Source: Mallotus nudiflorus (taxonomy: Eukaryota; Streptophyta; Magnoliopsida; Malpighiales; Euphorbiaceae). Taken from it: DNA of 64,000 bases. The position numbers and the translations under genes were made by a program. The notes below the pieces were generated by a model. That model ran no database searches. It worked only from the letters and a program-made list of their open reading frames with translations, and was not told the origin of the DNA. Of this stretch, positions 32,350 to 45,600 are shown in pieces (within the stretch, counting starts at the first letter, position 1; each line of letters opens with the position of its first letter). The stretch lies in the NCBI GenBank assembly GCA_947683625.1, contig CANTUR010000619.1, positions 310,001 through 374,000 of the forward strand, read 5' to 3'.

Positions 32350-35300
32350 GTAGTCGATTGCTAGTGCTGCACCCGTTCCTTTTTAGTAGCCTCCAGCCCA
32401 ACATCATAGTTGCACTCAGATTGTTCCCTAACAGGGTCGTGGTAAAGGTGCTAGAGGAGGTGCCAGAGGTGTTGGCCAGGCTTCTACCAACTAGTAGGGA
32501 GGTCGAGGACAAGCTAGAGTCTTCCATCTCACTCATAAAGATGCTTAGGCATCCAATGCAGTCATGGCAGGTATTGTTTCTGTCTGTTACCTGGATGCAT
32601 GGGTTCTGGTTGAACTGAGTGCCACGCATTCATTCGTTTCTCCTATTTTTGCTTCCAAGTCTTATTGGCAAGCTTTAAGGATGGCTTTTCCTTTGTCTGT
32701 TGCCACTCCTCTAAGTGATCCCTTGGACACCGATATTGTTCTTTCTAGTTGTCCAGTTCTCGTGGGAGATAGAGAATTGTCCGCTGATTTGATTATGTTG
32801 GATGTGATAGAGTTTGATGTTATTTTGGATATGGATTGGTTATCTCAGCACTATTTCATGGTAGATTGTCGGAGTAAAGAGGTGACTTTCAGAATTCCTG
32901 ATGAAGAAGAATTTAAGTTTATGGGTGATAGGACTTGAGCACTTTAGAGTCTCATTTATGCTATTATGGCTAAAAAGTTATTGAGGAAAGGTTGTCAGGG
33001 ATATTTGGCATTAGTTAGGGATACTTTAGTGGAGAAGTTGTCACTCATAGATGTTCCTATTGCCTGTGAGTTTCCTGATGTTTTTCCTGAGGAGTTGCCA
33101 GGTTACCACCTCACAGAGAGATTGAGTTCTATATAGATGTGGTTCCAGGTACAACTCCTATATCTATGCCACCCTACAGAATGGCCCCTGCAGAGTTGAA
33201 AGATTTGAAAGAGCAGTTGCAAGAGTTATTGGATAAGGGTTTCATTAGACCTAGTGTTTCTCTTTGAGGTGCACCAGTCCTATTTGTGAAGAAGAAGGAT
33301 GGTACCTTAAGACTGTGCATTGACTACAGAGAGCTGAATAAGGTGACAATAAAGAACAAGTATCCTCTCCCGAGGATAGATGACTTGTTTGATTAGCTAT
33401 AGGGTGCACAGTTCTTTTCTAAGATTGATATGAGGTTGGGTTATCATCAGCTGCGGATCAGTGAAACTGATGTTCCTAAAATAACATTCCGCACTCGATA
33501 TGGCCATTATGAGTATTTGGTGATGTCTTTTGGCTTGACTAACGTACCAGTAGCTTTTATGGACCTGATGAACAGGATATTCAAATCGTATATGGATCAG
33601 TTTGTGGTAGTCTTCATTGACGATATACTAGTGTATTCGGGGAGTATGGAAGAGCATGTTTATCACTTAAGGACTTTACTATAGACACTGAGAGAACATT
33701 AACTTTATGCTAAATTCGCGAAGTGTGATTTCTGGTTGGAGAGTGTTTCTTTTCTTGGACATGTGGTGTCTAAATAAGGTATCCAGGTTGATCCATAGAA
33801 GATTAAAACAGTGTCTGAGTGGCCTAGATCGACTTTTGTTACTGAGATTCGGAGTTTTCAAGGTTTAGCCGGGTACTATAGGAGGTTTGTATAGGATTTT
33901 TCTAGAATTACAGCCCCTATGACTCGCTTGACTCAAAAGAATGTAAGATTTAAGTGGTTAGAAGCCTGTGAGAACAGTTTTCAGTTATTGAAGGAGAAGT
34001 TGACCACAGCTCCAGTGCTAGCTTTGCCTAATGGTGTGGAAAAGTTCACAGTTTATTGTGATGCCTCTAGAGTTGACCTTGGTTGTGTGTTGATACAGAA
34101 TGGTAGGGTGATAGCCTATGCTTTGAGGCAGTTGTAGAAGCATGAGTAGAACTATCCTACACATGACCTTGAGATGGTTGTAGTGATCTTTGCTCTTAAG
34201 ATCTGGAGACATTATCTGTACGGGGTAACTTGTGAGATTTTTACTGATCACAAGAGCCTTAAGTACATTTTCCAGCAGAGAGATCTGAATATGAGGTAGA
34301 GGAGATGGTTGGAATTTTTGAAAGATTATGACTGTGAGATTTTATATCATTCGGGCAAAGCTAATGTGGTAGCAGATGCCTTGAGTAGGAAGTCCTCAGG
34401 CAGTCTTGCTCATATCAGTGTTGATAAGAGATCATTGATCAAGGAGTTGCATTTTTTAGTGGATCAAGGTCTTATGATGAAGCTTAGTAGATCAGGTGGA
34501 CTACTAGCTCAATTTAAGGTGCGATCTATACTGAGAGATAGGATTAAGGCAGCTCAGAGCCGAGATCCTATTCTAGAAGAGCTTGTAGAGAATGTTCAAA
34601 TAGGGAAGTTCACTGATTTCACACTTGATGATGATGGTGTATTGTGGATTAGTGGTAAATTATGTGTTCCTGATGTGGATAATTTGAGAGAAGAGATCCT
34701 AGAGGAAGCACATTCTATAGCTTATAGCGTACATCCGGATGTCACTAAGATGTACCACAGTATCAGAGACTTGTACTGGTAGGACGGACTGAAGAAGGAT
34801 GTCGCTGATTATGTTGCTAAGTGCTTGACATGTCAACAAGTGAAAGCTAAACATTAGAAGCCTTCTGGGAAGCTTCAGCCTCTTTCTATTCCTGAGTGGA
34901 AGTGGGAAAGGATAGCTACGGATTTTGTGGTTGGTTTACCTCATTTTAAGGATGGATATAATTCCATCTGGGTGATTGTAGATAGGTTGATGAAGTCTAT
35001 ACATTTCTTTCATATGAAAGCCACTTATTTTGTAACTAGATTGGCGAAGTTGTATGTGAAGCATATTGTATGCCTTCATGGAATATCTGTGTCCATTGTG
35101 TCATACAGGGGTTTGGTGTTTACCTCTTATTTTTTGCAAAAGTTGTAGGAAGCGATGGGCACTAGGTTGGACTTCAGTACTCGCTTTTCATCCTCAGACA
35201 GATGGTCAGTCTGAGAGGATGATCCAGACACTAGAAGCTATGTTGAGGATGTGTGTTCTAGATTTAGCAGGTAGCTGGGATGATTATTTGCCACTCATAG

Positions 35301-35962
35301 AGTTTGCATATAATAACAACTACCATAGTAGTATTAGCATGACACCATATGAGGCATTGTATGGGAGGAAACGTAAATCCCCTCTGAGTTGGGATGAGAT
35401 TGGTGAGAGAGCATTGACTGGACCTGAGATGGTTCAGGATGCTGCAGAGAAAGTCATCGTGATCAAGCACAGATTAGAGACTGCAATTAGCATGCAAAAG
35501 AGCTATGTGGATCCTAGGCGCAGAGATATAAAGTTTCAAGTTTGAGACTTTGTTTTTTTGAAGGTGTCTTCGATAAAGGGTGTTATGAGATTTGGCAGGA
35601 AGGGTAAGTTAGCACTGAGATATATAGGACTGTTTGAGATTTTGGAGAGAGTTGGCAATGTTGCATATCGGTTGGCTTTGCCCCCGAGTATGTCTCAAGT
35701 GCATCCGGTATTTCATATCTAGATGCTGAGGAAGTATGTCTCAGACCCTTCACATGTATTGTAGCCCGACAACGTAGAAGTGAACGAAGATCTGACATTT
35801 GTGGAGGAACCTATTGCGATCGTTGATTATTAAGTTCGACAGTTATGATCAAAGCAGATTCCGATGGTCAAGGTTCTGTGGCGTAGCAATAGAGTTGAGG
35901 AGCATACGTGGGAGACTGAAGCTGAGATGCAAGCTTCTTACCCGTATCTCTTCCCTTCTTGA
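32350..35962 (+). pseudogene. Element A pol (PR-RT-RNase H-IN-chromodomain)
   Basis: Protease at about 32564-32938: the usual catalytic Asp motif (D-S/P-G-A-T-H) reads ELSATHS, so the Asp is lost; DVILDMDWLSQH follows. RT at about 33170-33710: KKKDGTLRLCIDYRELNK, DMRLGYHQLR and the active-site FIDDILVYS (near 33616). RNase H at 34030-34290 (YCDASR, TDHKSLKY). Integrase His/Cys finger near 34735-34835 and core from 34921; the second catalytic Asp (SDRG-type) is Tyr (SYRG, near 35104), while HPQTDGQSERM with the Glu remains (near 35190). The chromodomain-like tail ends at 35962. Most stops stand at expected Gln codons; a frameshift lies near 35145. Confidence 0.93.
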
Positions 35963-36000
35963 TTGTATTTATTATTTTCTAGAATTCGGGGACGAATTCT

Positions 36001-36016
36001 TGTAAGGGAGGAAGAC
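36001..36016 (+). other. Element A polypurine tract
   Basis: AAGGGAGGAAGA directly before the 3' LTR, the primer for plus-strand DNA synthesis in LTR elements. Confidence 0.85.
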
Positions 36017-36442
36017 TATAATGTCCTGAGTTTTTAAATAATTTTAAATTGCATCGGGATATGCAATGCTAATAATTTTTATATATAATTTGATGAGTTT
36101 GTTATTTATTAAAGTCATTTTTAATTATTTTAAGATATTTACGTAAAATATTTTCGGGAATTTTATTTTCGGAGAAATTAAAACGTAAATAATTAAATAT
36201 TAATTTTTTTAAACGGTTTTATGGATTTGCATGAGCTCATGCATGATTTTAAAGTGTCAAATAAAATACATATACGTACATGCATTTAAATTAAATTAGG
36301 GTTTATTTAATTAAATTATATAGTTTTAATATTAATTAATTAAATGTGTGTATATATGTATATGTGTATATATTATTATTAAAGTGTCTGGTGGACATTT
36401 ATTGTGTGTGTTAATATATATATTAAAATAATATAAGTGAGA

Positions 36443-36493
<51 letters not shown>

Positions 36494-38833
36494 TAACAAA
36501 AATAAAGTTTACATTAATTACCATTTTGCCATTTTCCTCTTCTTCCTCCTCCCGATCGATTTCTTCCATCTTCGGCTTCTGCAACTCCTTCCTCTTCCCG
36601 TCGGTGTGCCACCACCATTTCCAGCAGCTCAGCCACCCTCTTTCACCCTCTCCGATGCCGGTGAACACTGCAAAAACCCGAGAAGCTGAAACTCACACTC
36701 AACTGTGATCGATGTGATTCCGGCCACCATTTCAAATCCCACCAGTCTTTATCTCTTCCTTGAGCTCCAATGAGTGCATTTCCAAGCTTTGCTTCACTTG
36801 AAATGGTCTAGATTTCCCTAGGTTTCGATTTTATAATTTCGGCCTATTAAGGTTTTTAATTTTTTTGAGCTTCAATTTGGTTGATTCATGCAATCTTCCT
36901 TCACAAAAATTGATCCTAGTAGCTTAATCTAGCTCTTTGAATTTTTGTGGAATTTTTGGGAATTATTATGATTTTTATGAATTTTTATTATTTTATTAAT
37001 ATTTTCTAATTTTCAAAAATTAATTAATTAAATTATGAAATTGTGTTTTATGGTATTTATAGGTGTTGAAATGCATTTTCAAAATTTATTTGTAATTTTT
37101 GTGAATTTAATATAATTATTTTGAATTTATTTATTTTATGTAATTTTTGGAAAATTAGGTTAATGATGTGTTTTATTGAAATTAATTGATTAATTGAGTA
37201 TATTTTTTGATATTGTTGAATTATATGTTGAGAAATTTAATTTTGAGTAATTATACTATTTTTGGTGAATTTTTTATTCATTTTAGAGAATTTACGTAAC
37301 TAAGGGTATTTTGGTAATTTGGCTAAAAATATAATTAAATTGATTTTAATAGTTATTTGAGGTATAAAAATGATTTCTATGAATTATTTAGTATTTTTAA
37401 CCAATTAAAACTATTTTTCATAAATTATTTTCAAATTATATATAATATACGATTTTTCTAAATAAATGAGTTTTTATTATTTTTAGTAAGTTTTAGTGTT
37501 AATTATGTAATTTGGATTTATAAAATGTATTTTGGTAAATATTTATGAATTTTTTGAGAATTATCGATTTTTAATAATATTTTATTTAAAATTAGGGTTT
37601 TCATGTATTTATTGGTAAGATAATTATTTTTAGCGTTTAAATATTTAATTTGCTATATTTTGAGTATTAAAGGGTATTTTTGGTATTTTTGATATTTTTC
37701 ATGTGTTCAATATTATTTCGTGAATTATGGACCTCGGTCGGTGAATTGTAGTTTGGAGTCCGACTGAGGGATTATGAACTGTGTTTATTTTTGAAGTGTG
37801 TTTCTTTGCAGAACTGGCTCTACTCTTTGAGTATAGAGATGTCCATTTTACAGGGGAGGTTCTGCCGAATTTTTGGTAGAATTCTCGTAAAACATGATGT
37901 CCGGTCGAATTCCTATTTTAATTATGTGTTTAAGATTCTAGATCGAGTCTTTAGAATTCTGATAGATTTATTCTAATGTCGTGTTGTCATTTGTTTGTTT
38001 AGTTGCACTGAAACTGAGGCCTAGTGGACCAGGCCCATCAGACCCATCTCGTGGAGAACAATAATAGTGAGTTGTTATTTTATATATACGTGTTTTAGGA
38101 TGCATATTTTTAGAAATGTATGATTTATTTTAGTAAATTATGCATAAATGACTCAATTATTACTTAGGTTTACTTTTGGTATATTATTGGTATATTTTAA
38201 ATTATATGCATGTTTTATAAATAAATTATTCTTAAAATGTTTTAAAGTATATTTATAGTTTATTTTGTAATTAAATTGAATTTATTTGACGTATATATAC
38301 TCGAAATATACCTGATTTATTTTTGGTATATTTCTAGTATATATATGGTTTATGTTGCTATTTTATTTAATATCATGCATCATTGATTTTATGAATGTAT
38401 GTTTTATATTTTGATGAAGGATATCAATAGAACGTGCTACTAAGTGGGCAGCACTATGACCGAGTACGTACCGGTACGCCGATAGCCTTTAGGCTTTATT
38501 AATAACCTATTTGTGGATTATGATCAAATTGATTTATTTGATGTGAGATGTGATTTGAGAGTGTGATTACTGGAACTCAGTTGACCAAGTGTCTCGGTGC
38601 CAATCACACTGACAGTCAGACTGCTGGAGCTCGGTTGACTTAGTGTCTCAAGCCCAGTATACTGTCCAAATGGAACAAGTGAATTTATTTGGAATAAGTG
38701 AGCCTGTATGGCTAAAGTGTTGTCTAACACTTTTTTGAGGTTGCAATTTTCTAGGGTTCTATTTGATCCTTCATATACGGATGTATTTCTTAATATTTAT
38801 ATAAAATGATTTTGCTGCGTCTGTGTGATTTTT

Positions 38834-38871
<38 letters not shown>

Positions 38872-39330
38872 CAATTTACTCAGTGAGGTCTGACTCCCCT
38901 CTGTTGATTATTTTTCAGGAGAGTCTACGTCTTCAGACCTCAGTAGCAGACTCATACGCCGAATTTCTTCCGCCTCGGTTTCACTATGTAAACTGCTTAC
39001 TTGATTTTATTTTATAATCTAGACACTGTAATAGTTATAATCATTTGTGAAATTTATGTATCATGTTTAAATGAGATTGTATTTTAAAGATTGAACTGGG
39101 ATTTGTATCAAAAGATTATTTATATATATGAGAATGAGCTTGTTTATTTAAACGAGTTTGATGGAGCATTACTATATTTTATTTATGAAAATTATTTCCG
39201 CTGTAAGTGATTTTATATATGTTATTATTATTATTGCATGTTTTTATTTTTAAGGCTTGCTATGGATTTCGGATTTGAAAGAATTCTTGTTCCCTAGTGC
39301 TGGTCATGGCCCCTATTTTGGGTCGTGACA
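36017..39330 (+). repeat. Element A 3' LTR
   Basis: 3314 bp from TATAATGTCC (family TGTAATG..., with G to A at position 2) to GGGTCGTGACA. It includes a TA microsatellite (36444-36488), the variable GC-rich leader-like block (36530-36780, splice donor lost: CCAATGAGTG), the perfect palindrome CGTACCGGTACG (38467-38478), the twin hairpins (38560-38670) and a second TA run (38835-38867). Confidence 0.93.
36444..36488. repeat. (AT)n microsatellite in element A 3' LTR
   Basis: About 22 AT units immediately upstream of the CT/GC-rich leader-like block. The solo LTR 39553-43566 has TA repeats at the matching place (40178-40222), as does LTR 4299-10901 (10323-10346). It may stand where a TATA box would be. 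Confidence 0.93.
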
Positions 39331-39552
39331 ACAATAATAAAGAGTTTAATTCTACAAAAATATAAAAAATATAATTAGCAAATTTAAAAAGTTACAAAAT
39401 TGAGTTGATCGAATTTGCAACGGACTGAGATTTAATTAGCGATTAGCTGTTAATTGTTAATTCTTATCAAATTGGTTTCAATCAGCTGTTGAATGAGAAT
39501 TTTTTTTCAATTATTTTAAACAGTTAAATTAGACACCCTCTAAGTCATATAA
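39331..39552. other. Spacer between element A and the next solo LTR
   Basis: About 220 bp of AT-rich host sequence containing CAGCTGTTGAATGAGAA-like phrases. No gene is seen. Its last bases TATAA are the left target duplication of the next LTR. Confidence 0.5.
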
Positions 39553-40176
39553 TGTAATAACTCTAGTTTTTAAATTATTTTATTAAATAATGAGTATACA
39601 ATGTTAATAAAATTTAAAAGTTAAATTTAATTATTTTACTATTTTGTAATTAATTATATTATTTTATGTTTAATTGAATTTTCTACGTAAATATATTATT
39701 TTGGATGTTCAAATTTCATTGTGTATATTTATTATTTTTGAATCCTATTATTTTAATAACATTAATTTAGTGAATGGTTATTGTAATATTATTTTTAAGT
39801 ACTAATGTTATTTTCTTAATTGACGTGATTTTGAGTATTATTAATATTTTGAGTACATCATTATTATTTTATTTTTATTGATTTACATTATTGATATTTA
39901 TTATTTTTGATAGTGATATTTTATTAATATTAATTCTTAGTGCATTATAATTTTATTATCATTATTTTTATTAATATACATTATTGGTATTATTAAATTG
40001 TTTAATAAAATGGTTTATATTAATGTTATTATTGAGTGTTATTTTATATTATATTGTGTGAGATTATGTGTGTGTATATATGCATATATATATGAATGAT
40101 GTATTGTTCATTTTTGTATGGTGGGAAATTTTTAGACATAAAATAATATTATTTTATAACCTAAAGTTTGATAAAA

Positions 40177-40177
<1 letters not shown>

Positions 40178-40235
<58 letters not shown>
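40178..40235. repeat. (TA)n(CA)n microsatellite
   Basis: About 22 TA units followed by about 7 CA units, just upstream of the GC-rich leader-like block of the 4.0-kb solo LTR. Confidence 0.95.
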
Positions 40236-43033
40236 ATTATTTAGCAAAGAAACAAAAATGCAGAACCAATTTTTCTTTCCTCTCTCCCACGAAGTCCGAT
40301 CTCCCCTGTCGGTGTGCCTCTCCCAGGATCGCCTCTCATCACCACTAGCATCTCCTCCTTCTTCTAGACGCTAGTAACCACTAGAGAGGGCTGTTGAAGC
40401 CGTGGGACAGCAGTAGCTTCCTCTTTGCGCGAAGACCACGATCTGTAGCCACCTTCCGCCGAGATGCCTAGCTCCGCCACCACCACCACCACCTGCTGTC
40501 ACCGGAGATGGCAACAACTCTAGCACTTGTAGAATCCCTCTGTCCTTGATCTTCTTGCTTGGTAAGTTGTGAGTTAGTGGTAGTTAGTGTTAGTTGTTAG
40601 GTGGTTGTTTTTGGTAGTTTTTAGGTTGATTTTGGGTTTTAGTTAACTTAAATATTATTTATTTAATTATTCAGAATTTATTTAATTATTTGATTAATTT
40701 TGAGTTGATCTAAGTATTTTGGTTAATTTTTGACTATTTTATATTTAACTATTAAACTTTTGTTAATTAATTATTTTAATTATGAATTTGGTTAAATTAT
40801 TGTTGTTATGTATTGTTATTAATTTTGGTGTTGAGAAATTGATTTTTGGGATTATTATATAATTTTTACAAATATTTTTAGTTTATGTAAATTTTGGAAT
40901 TTTGAGTTAAATGTGTATTTTGGTAGAATTTAGAGTTTAATTTTGTGTTTTAGTTGATATTAGAATGTTATTTGTCATAAAATAATTTTTATGAATTTAT
41001 ATAATTTTTATGGAATTTTATATAAATTATGTGTATTTTGAATTATTATATTAAATATGTATTTTTTACAGAAATTATTGGATAAATATGTGTTTTGGTT
41101 GATATTAGTATAATATATGTTGATTAAATAATTTTAATGATTTTATAATTTTGAGGAAATTAATTAGTTTATTGGATATTTTATATTGTAGGGGTAAATG
41201 TGTAATTTTGTGTTAATTATAGTTAAATATTATGTTTTAGTTGATTCTATAATTATTTAAGGTTTTAAAATGATTTTTACAAATTAATTACTATTTTTTT
41301 ACTAATTAATACTATTTTTTAAAAATTGTTTTCAAATAATATATTTTATATTATTTTGGAAATAAAATGGGTTTTAAACTAATTTTATTATATAATTAAA
41401 CTATTTAAGCAATTAAATGTGAATTTTATTATGTTATGTTGAATAATTATAAAATTAAATTTTTATTAATATTATATAATGTTTGAGATTTTATTAGTTA
41501 ATTGTGATAATTTTAGAGTATTATGTGAAGAATAAGTGTATTTATTATTTTGAGGCTAAACGTGTATTTTATTATTTTTGTGATATTAAATTGTGATTTT
41601 AAATATTATTTACAATTTATGTTAATTTAATTGTAAAATGGGAATTTTATTCCATTTATGAATTTTTATTATCAAATATTATTTAAATTAGACTTTTATG
41701 TTTAATTGGAAAATAAAGGTTTTTAAATATTTTTATGGGTTTTTGATGATTTTTATTATTTTACTATTTAATATTATTTGTTTGTATATTGTGAATCTCG
41801 ATTGGGGATTTGTGGAGTTTGGGGTCCCAACTCGAGGTGTTGTGTTTTGAGATTTTAGAAATGTGTTTTCTGTGAAAAATGGCCCTACTTTTGTGGGGAG
41901 ATATCCGTTTTATAGAGAAGACTTTGCCGAAATTTTGGTAGATTTCTCATAAAACGTGACAATCGGTACAAGTCTAGTTTTGAATTTTTGATTGAATCTT
42001 TCTATAGTAATCCTAGAAGCGTAGAGTTAGAAATTTATTCTGATGGTTGTTCTTATTTTATTTTTCTAGCTACACCGAGATCGAGGCCTAACGGACCAAG
42101 CCCGCCGAGTCTGTCTCGTGGAGCGCTTATCAGTGAGTTATTATACTGGATATATATGCATTGCATATAGGATGCATGACTTAGGATTTTTCATTTTCAT
42201 TATATGCTTTTAAAAGTAATTTAAATTATAATATGATGTGGTATAATTTTAGTTTATTTTGATGTATATGTCTGCATATTTTCTATATACATTTACGATA
42301 TCTTTAGTATATTTAGAGTTTATTTTTGATATATGCATGCTAGGTAATTAGGTTTATTTTTAGTATATTTTATTATATATATACATGTTTTAAATGTGTA
42401 TTTATTCATAATTGTTTTATTAAATGATTAGTATACTTTGGGTATATTTTTAGTATATTTTAGATATATTCCTAAATAAATGCATGTCATATTATTGATT
42501 TATACTTAAATTGTTTTTAAGTATGTTTTTGGTATATTTTTGATATACTCCTAAATAACTGCATGTTATATATATATGGTTTATTTTGTTAGTATGAATG
42601 TCATTCTACATTATTTATTTTCTGGATGTAGGATTTATTATAAATGAAGGATATCAATAGAACATGCTACCTAGTGGGCAGCACTAGGACCGAGTACGTA
42701 CCAGTGCAATAGATTTAGGTTTAAGTGAGGAATTCTTATGGTAATTATGATATGATTGATTTGATTGAGATGTGATATGAATGATGGTGTGATTGTTGGA
42801 GCTCAGTTGACCAAGTATCTTAGGGCCAATCACACTGACAGTCAGACTGCTGGAACTCGGTTGACTTAGTATCTCGGGGCCAGTCTACTGTCCAGAATGG
42901 AATAAGTGATCTATTTGGATTTAAGTGAGCCTGTATGGCTAGAGTAATGATATGGTTGATTGAGGTTGTGATTAATAGTGGTATGCATTTATAATATTTA
43001 TAAAAGCAGAGTTTGACATTTATGTGAAATGCA

Positions 43034-43035
<2 letters not shown>

Positions 43036-43079
<44 letters not shown>
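43036..43079. repeat. (AT)n microsatellite
   Basis: About 22 AT units in the 3' part of the 4.0-kb solo LTR, at the site that also carries TA runs in the element A LTRs. Confidence 0.95.
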
Positions 43080-43081
<2 letters not shown>

Positions 43082-43571
43082 TGCCTGATTGGATATGGTT
43101 TAGATTGCATGTAGGTTTAGATTGCATGTAGTATAGTATAATAATTCACTCAGTGAGGTTTGACCCCCGTCAATTATTTTTTTCAAGAGATCCTATATCG
43201 TCAGACCTTAGTAGTAGAGTTCTTCATTGGTGTTCTTTCGTCTCGACTATTTTATATAATGTATATTTTGAACTCTGATTTGTATTCTAAAAACTGCAGC
43301 AGTAGTGTTATTATATCAAAAGAGTATGGTTTTGTTTTAATACTTGTACTATGAGAATTGTATTTAAACACTGTATGAATATATATTTATTTATGAAAAG
43401 ATATTGAGTATCCATTTTCATATATTAATTCAAAAAATTTTAATTTTGTCATACTTTTTATTTATTTATTGCATGATTTTATTTTCTAAGTCTTACTACA
43501 GGTTCCAAATTTGAAAGAATTCTCGTTCCCTAGTGCTGGTCATGACTCCTTGTTTGGGTCGTGACATATAA

Positions 43572-44174
43572 TTTCATTCTATTGGATGAAAATAGTTGGG
43601 ATATATATAACAAATGAGAGAGTAATTAAATAATTACTCTTCTTTAAAAATATCATGGAGTACAAAATTTAAATTTTGTCGTTTTCAATTTGTAGAATTT
43701 ATTTCCATCTTATTTAAAGAAGATGGTGGTTTCTTGTTGTAAAGTTTATCAATATTTAAATCATACGATATTTATATTAATGAAAAAAAGTTAGCTGCTA
43801 TATAGATACATTTTATTAATAGATTTTTTGAAATTATCAATAAATTTAAAAATGTGATTTTTAAAATATTTTATTGATTATATTTTTATAACTAATTTTT
43901 CTACATTTTCACTTGTTCAATTAAATAATATAGATGAATGATAAAAACCGGCTCAAATTTAGGGATAAAAGTTCAAGAGGAGGTGAAAATAAAACTATTT
44001 TGATAAATTATTGTTGTTTGACATAGGTGAACAACTCCTTAATTTGATTTGTTTTATTTTTTAAGTGTGGTGCTGGCTATGATGTTTATGATGTTCAATT
44101 CTAGACATGTGCTGTTATGATAACAACTCCAGATCCTCATTCATTTCATCATTATCAATCAATTTAGATAACAT
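43572..44174. other. Non-coding spacer
   Basis: AT-rich host sequence between the solo LTR and copia element C. I see no gene, RNA or repeat boundary in it. Confidence 0.5.
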
Positions 44175-44577
44175 TGAATATACTCCACCATTTAACAACC
44201 AATTTGAGTCTGTAACATGAAGAGATAAGGCTTGGGATGATAAGGATGATCATTGGAGTGATAAGGCAGCTGTCCAAGATATGGTTGGCCTTCCTAAAAC
44301 AGAGGAAACGTGTAGAGTAATTCAAGAAGCCTAATTGGGATCAAATCACATCTGAATAGTAATCAAATTGAGCAATAATTTTGCCGAAAAAATAACTATG
44401 TAACAACATTAATTTAGGATGAGATCAGTATATGATTGTCATTTTGTAACTTCTTTTCTTGTATATTCTAGTTTTGGTTGTAAGCCTACAAATAAGAACA
44501 TGTACAAAACTCTCTTCTTATGTCTTTTAGTTAAGAAGTTTCACTTATAAATTCTGTTCTATTTCAAATATTCTTTA
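44175..44577 (+). repeat. Element C 5' LTR
   Basis: 403 bp, closely matching 58261-58662 (shared GATAAGGATGATCATTGGAG and AGCCTAATTGGGATCAAATC). It is followed by TGGAATCAAGTC at 44578-44589, a degraded form of the tRNA-Met primer site. Confidence 0.9.
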
Positions 44578-44629
44578 TGGAATCAAGTCAATGTTGTGAG
44601 ACAAGAGAGTTCTAAAATTTCTTTGATTA

Positions 44630-45600
44630 TCAATAGCTTCCATAATTTCCTTAAATGCTGCCAACTTTGTTACCCTTAAACTAACACTAGAAAATTATCC
44701 TCTTTGGCAAGAACAAATGCTTGCTTTAGCTGAAAGTCAAGAATGGTGGGGCTTCTCACAAGCGAAAGAATAAAGCCTACCATGTACACTTATGTCAAAA
44801 CAGATAAGACATCAACTTCTGAAAAGGAACAAAATAACTCTTAGAAGATTTTCTTAAATGGTGAAAAGAAGATCGCCTTCTATGTGGATGAATCATTGGG
44901 ACACTTACGGAAGAAACATTGGGTCTAGTCATTGTTCTTGAAACATCTCAATCAATTTGGGATGCCTTAAAAGCAGCATATGCCCAAGATTCATGAGGAC
45001 GTGAATTTACTCTTGAACAATAACTCACATACCTTAAAAAAGAACCAAATTAATCCTTCGCAAAGCATTTGCAAAAATTCAAGAGTATATGTGATAGTCT
45101 TACGGCCATGGGACATCCAATACTTGACAATATAAAAGTTCATTCTCTACTTGCAAATCTTGGTCCAAAATATAAACCCTTTACAACCATAATGCTTAAA
45201 CCCCTTATGTCATCCTACACATAAGTGGTATCAGTCCTACAAGGCTTTGAACAACAAAATTCATGGGTTGAAGCATCACACTCCTCATCATATGCATTCT
45301 ATGGACAATGCAATCCAAGCCAATAATAATATCATAATAATTGCATTCATCAAAATAATCAATTCACATCATGTAGGTAATAATTTAGGATTTTAGGCTA
45401 CTAACAATAGCTTTCAATATCCACACCTTGTAGGTAATAATTCAGGTTCTCTTTAAAGAAACAATAATCCTATCCATGACCATCACCTCCTGGCAAGCGA
45501 CAAATGACCACTATAGAATAGGAGATGTACAAGGATGAATATTGTTAGTATTGTGGCAAACCTGGACATATCGCCAAATTTATTGGAATCTTCCAACATA
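44630..45600 (+). pseudogene. Element C gag
   Basis: Copia gag of the UBN2 type: LTLENYPLWQEQMLALAESQ near 44685, SIWDALKAAYAQDS near 44955 and FAKHLQKFKSICDSLTAMGH near 45058, the last part in a different frame. A zinc knuckle with a stop inside (YC*YCGKPGHIAKF, final Cys lost) is near 45540-45585. Frames change repeatedly. Confidence 0.85.

Larger units (their letters stand above)
29934..39330 (+). mobile_element. Gypsy element A (chromovirus-type), 5' truncated
   Basis: Ty3/gypsy LTR retrotransposon. Its order is truncated 5' LTR (29934-31008), tRNA-Met-type primer site, gag, protease, RT, RNase H, integrase with a chromodomain-like tail, polypurine tract and complete 3' LTR (36017-39330). 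The RT-RNase H-integrase order defines gypsy. The C-terminal VLWRSNRVEEHTWETEAEM with YPYLF after the integrase fits chromoviruses, probably the Tekay/Del group with long LTRs. The 5' LTR matches only the last ~1.0 kb of the 3' LTR, so about 2.3 kb and the left target repeat are gone. Stops and frameshifts throughout make it non-autonomous. Confidence 0.92.
39553..43566 (+). mobile_element. Solo gypsy LTR, 4.0 kb, TSD TATAA
   Basis: It starts TGTAATAACTC and ends GGGTCGTGACA, with perfect 5-bp flanks TATAA (39548-39552 and 43567-43571). At 4014 bp it is the longest family member here. It carries TA and AC microsatellites (40178-40235), a GC-rich leader-like block (40255-40570) ending in a strong splice donor GGTAAGTTG near 40561, the CCTAGTGGGCAGCACTAGG block (42671), twin hairpins (42787-42895), a TA run (43036-43079) and a 17-bp tandem duplication (TTTAGATTGCATGTAGG, about 43100-43132). 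There is no internal coding region. Confidence 0.93.
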
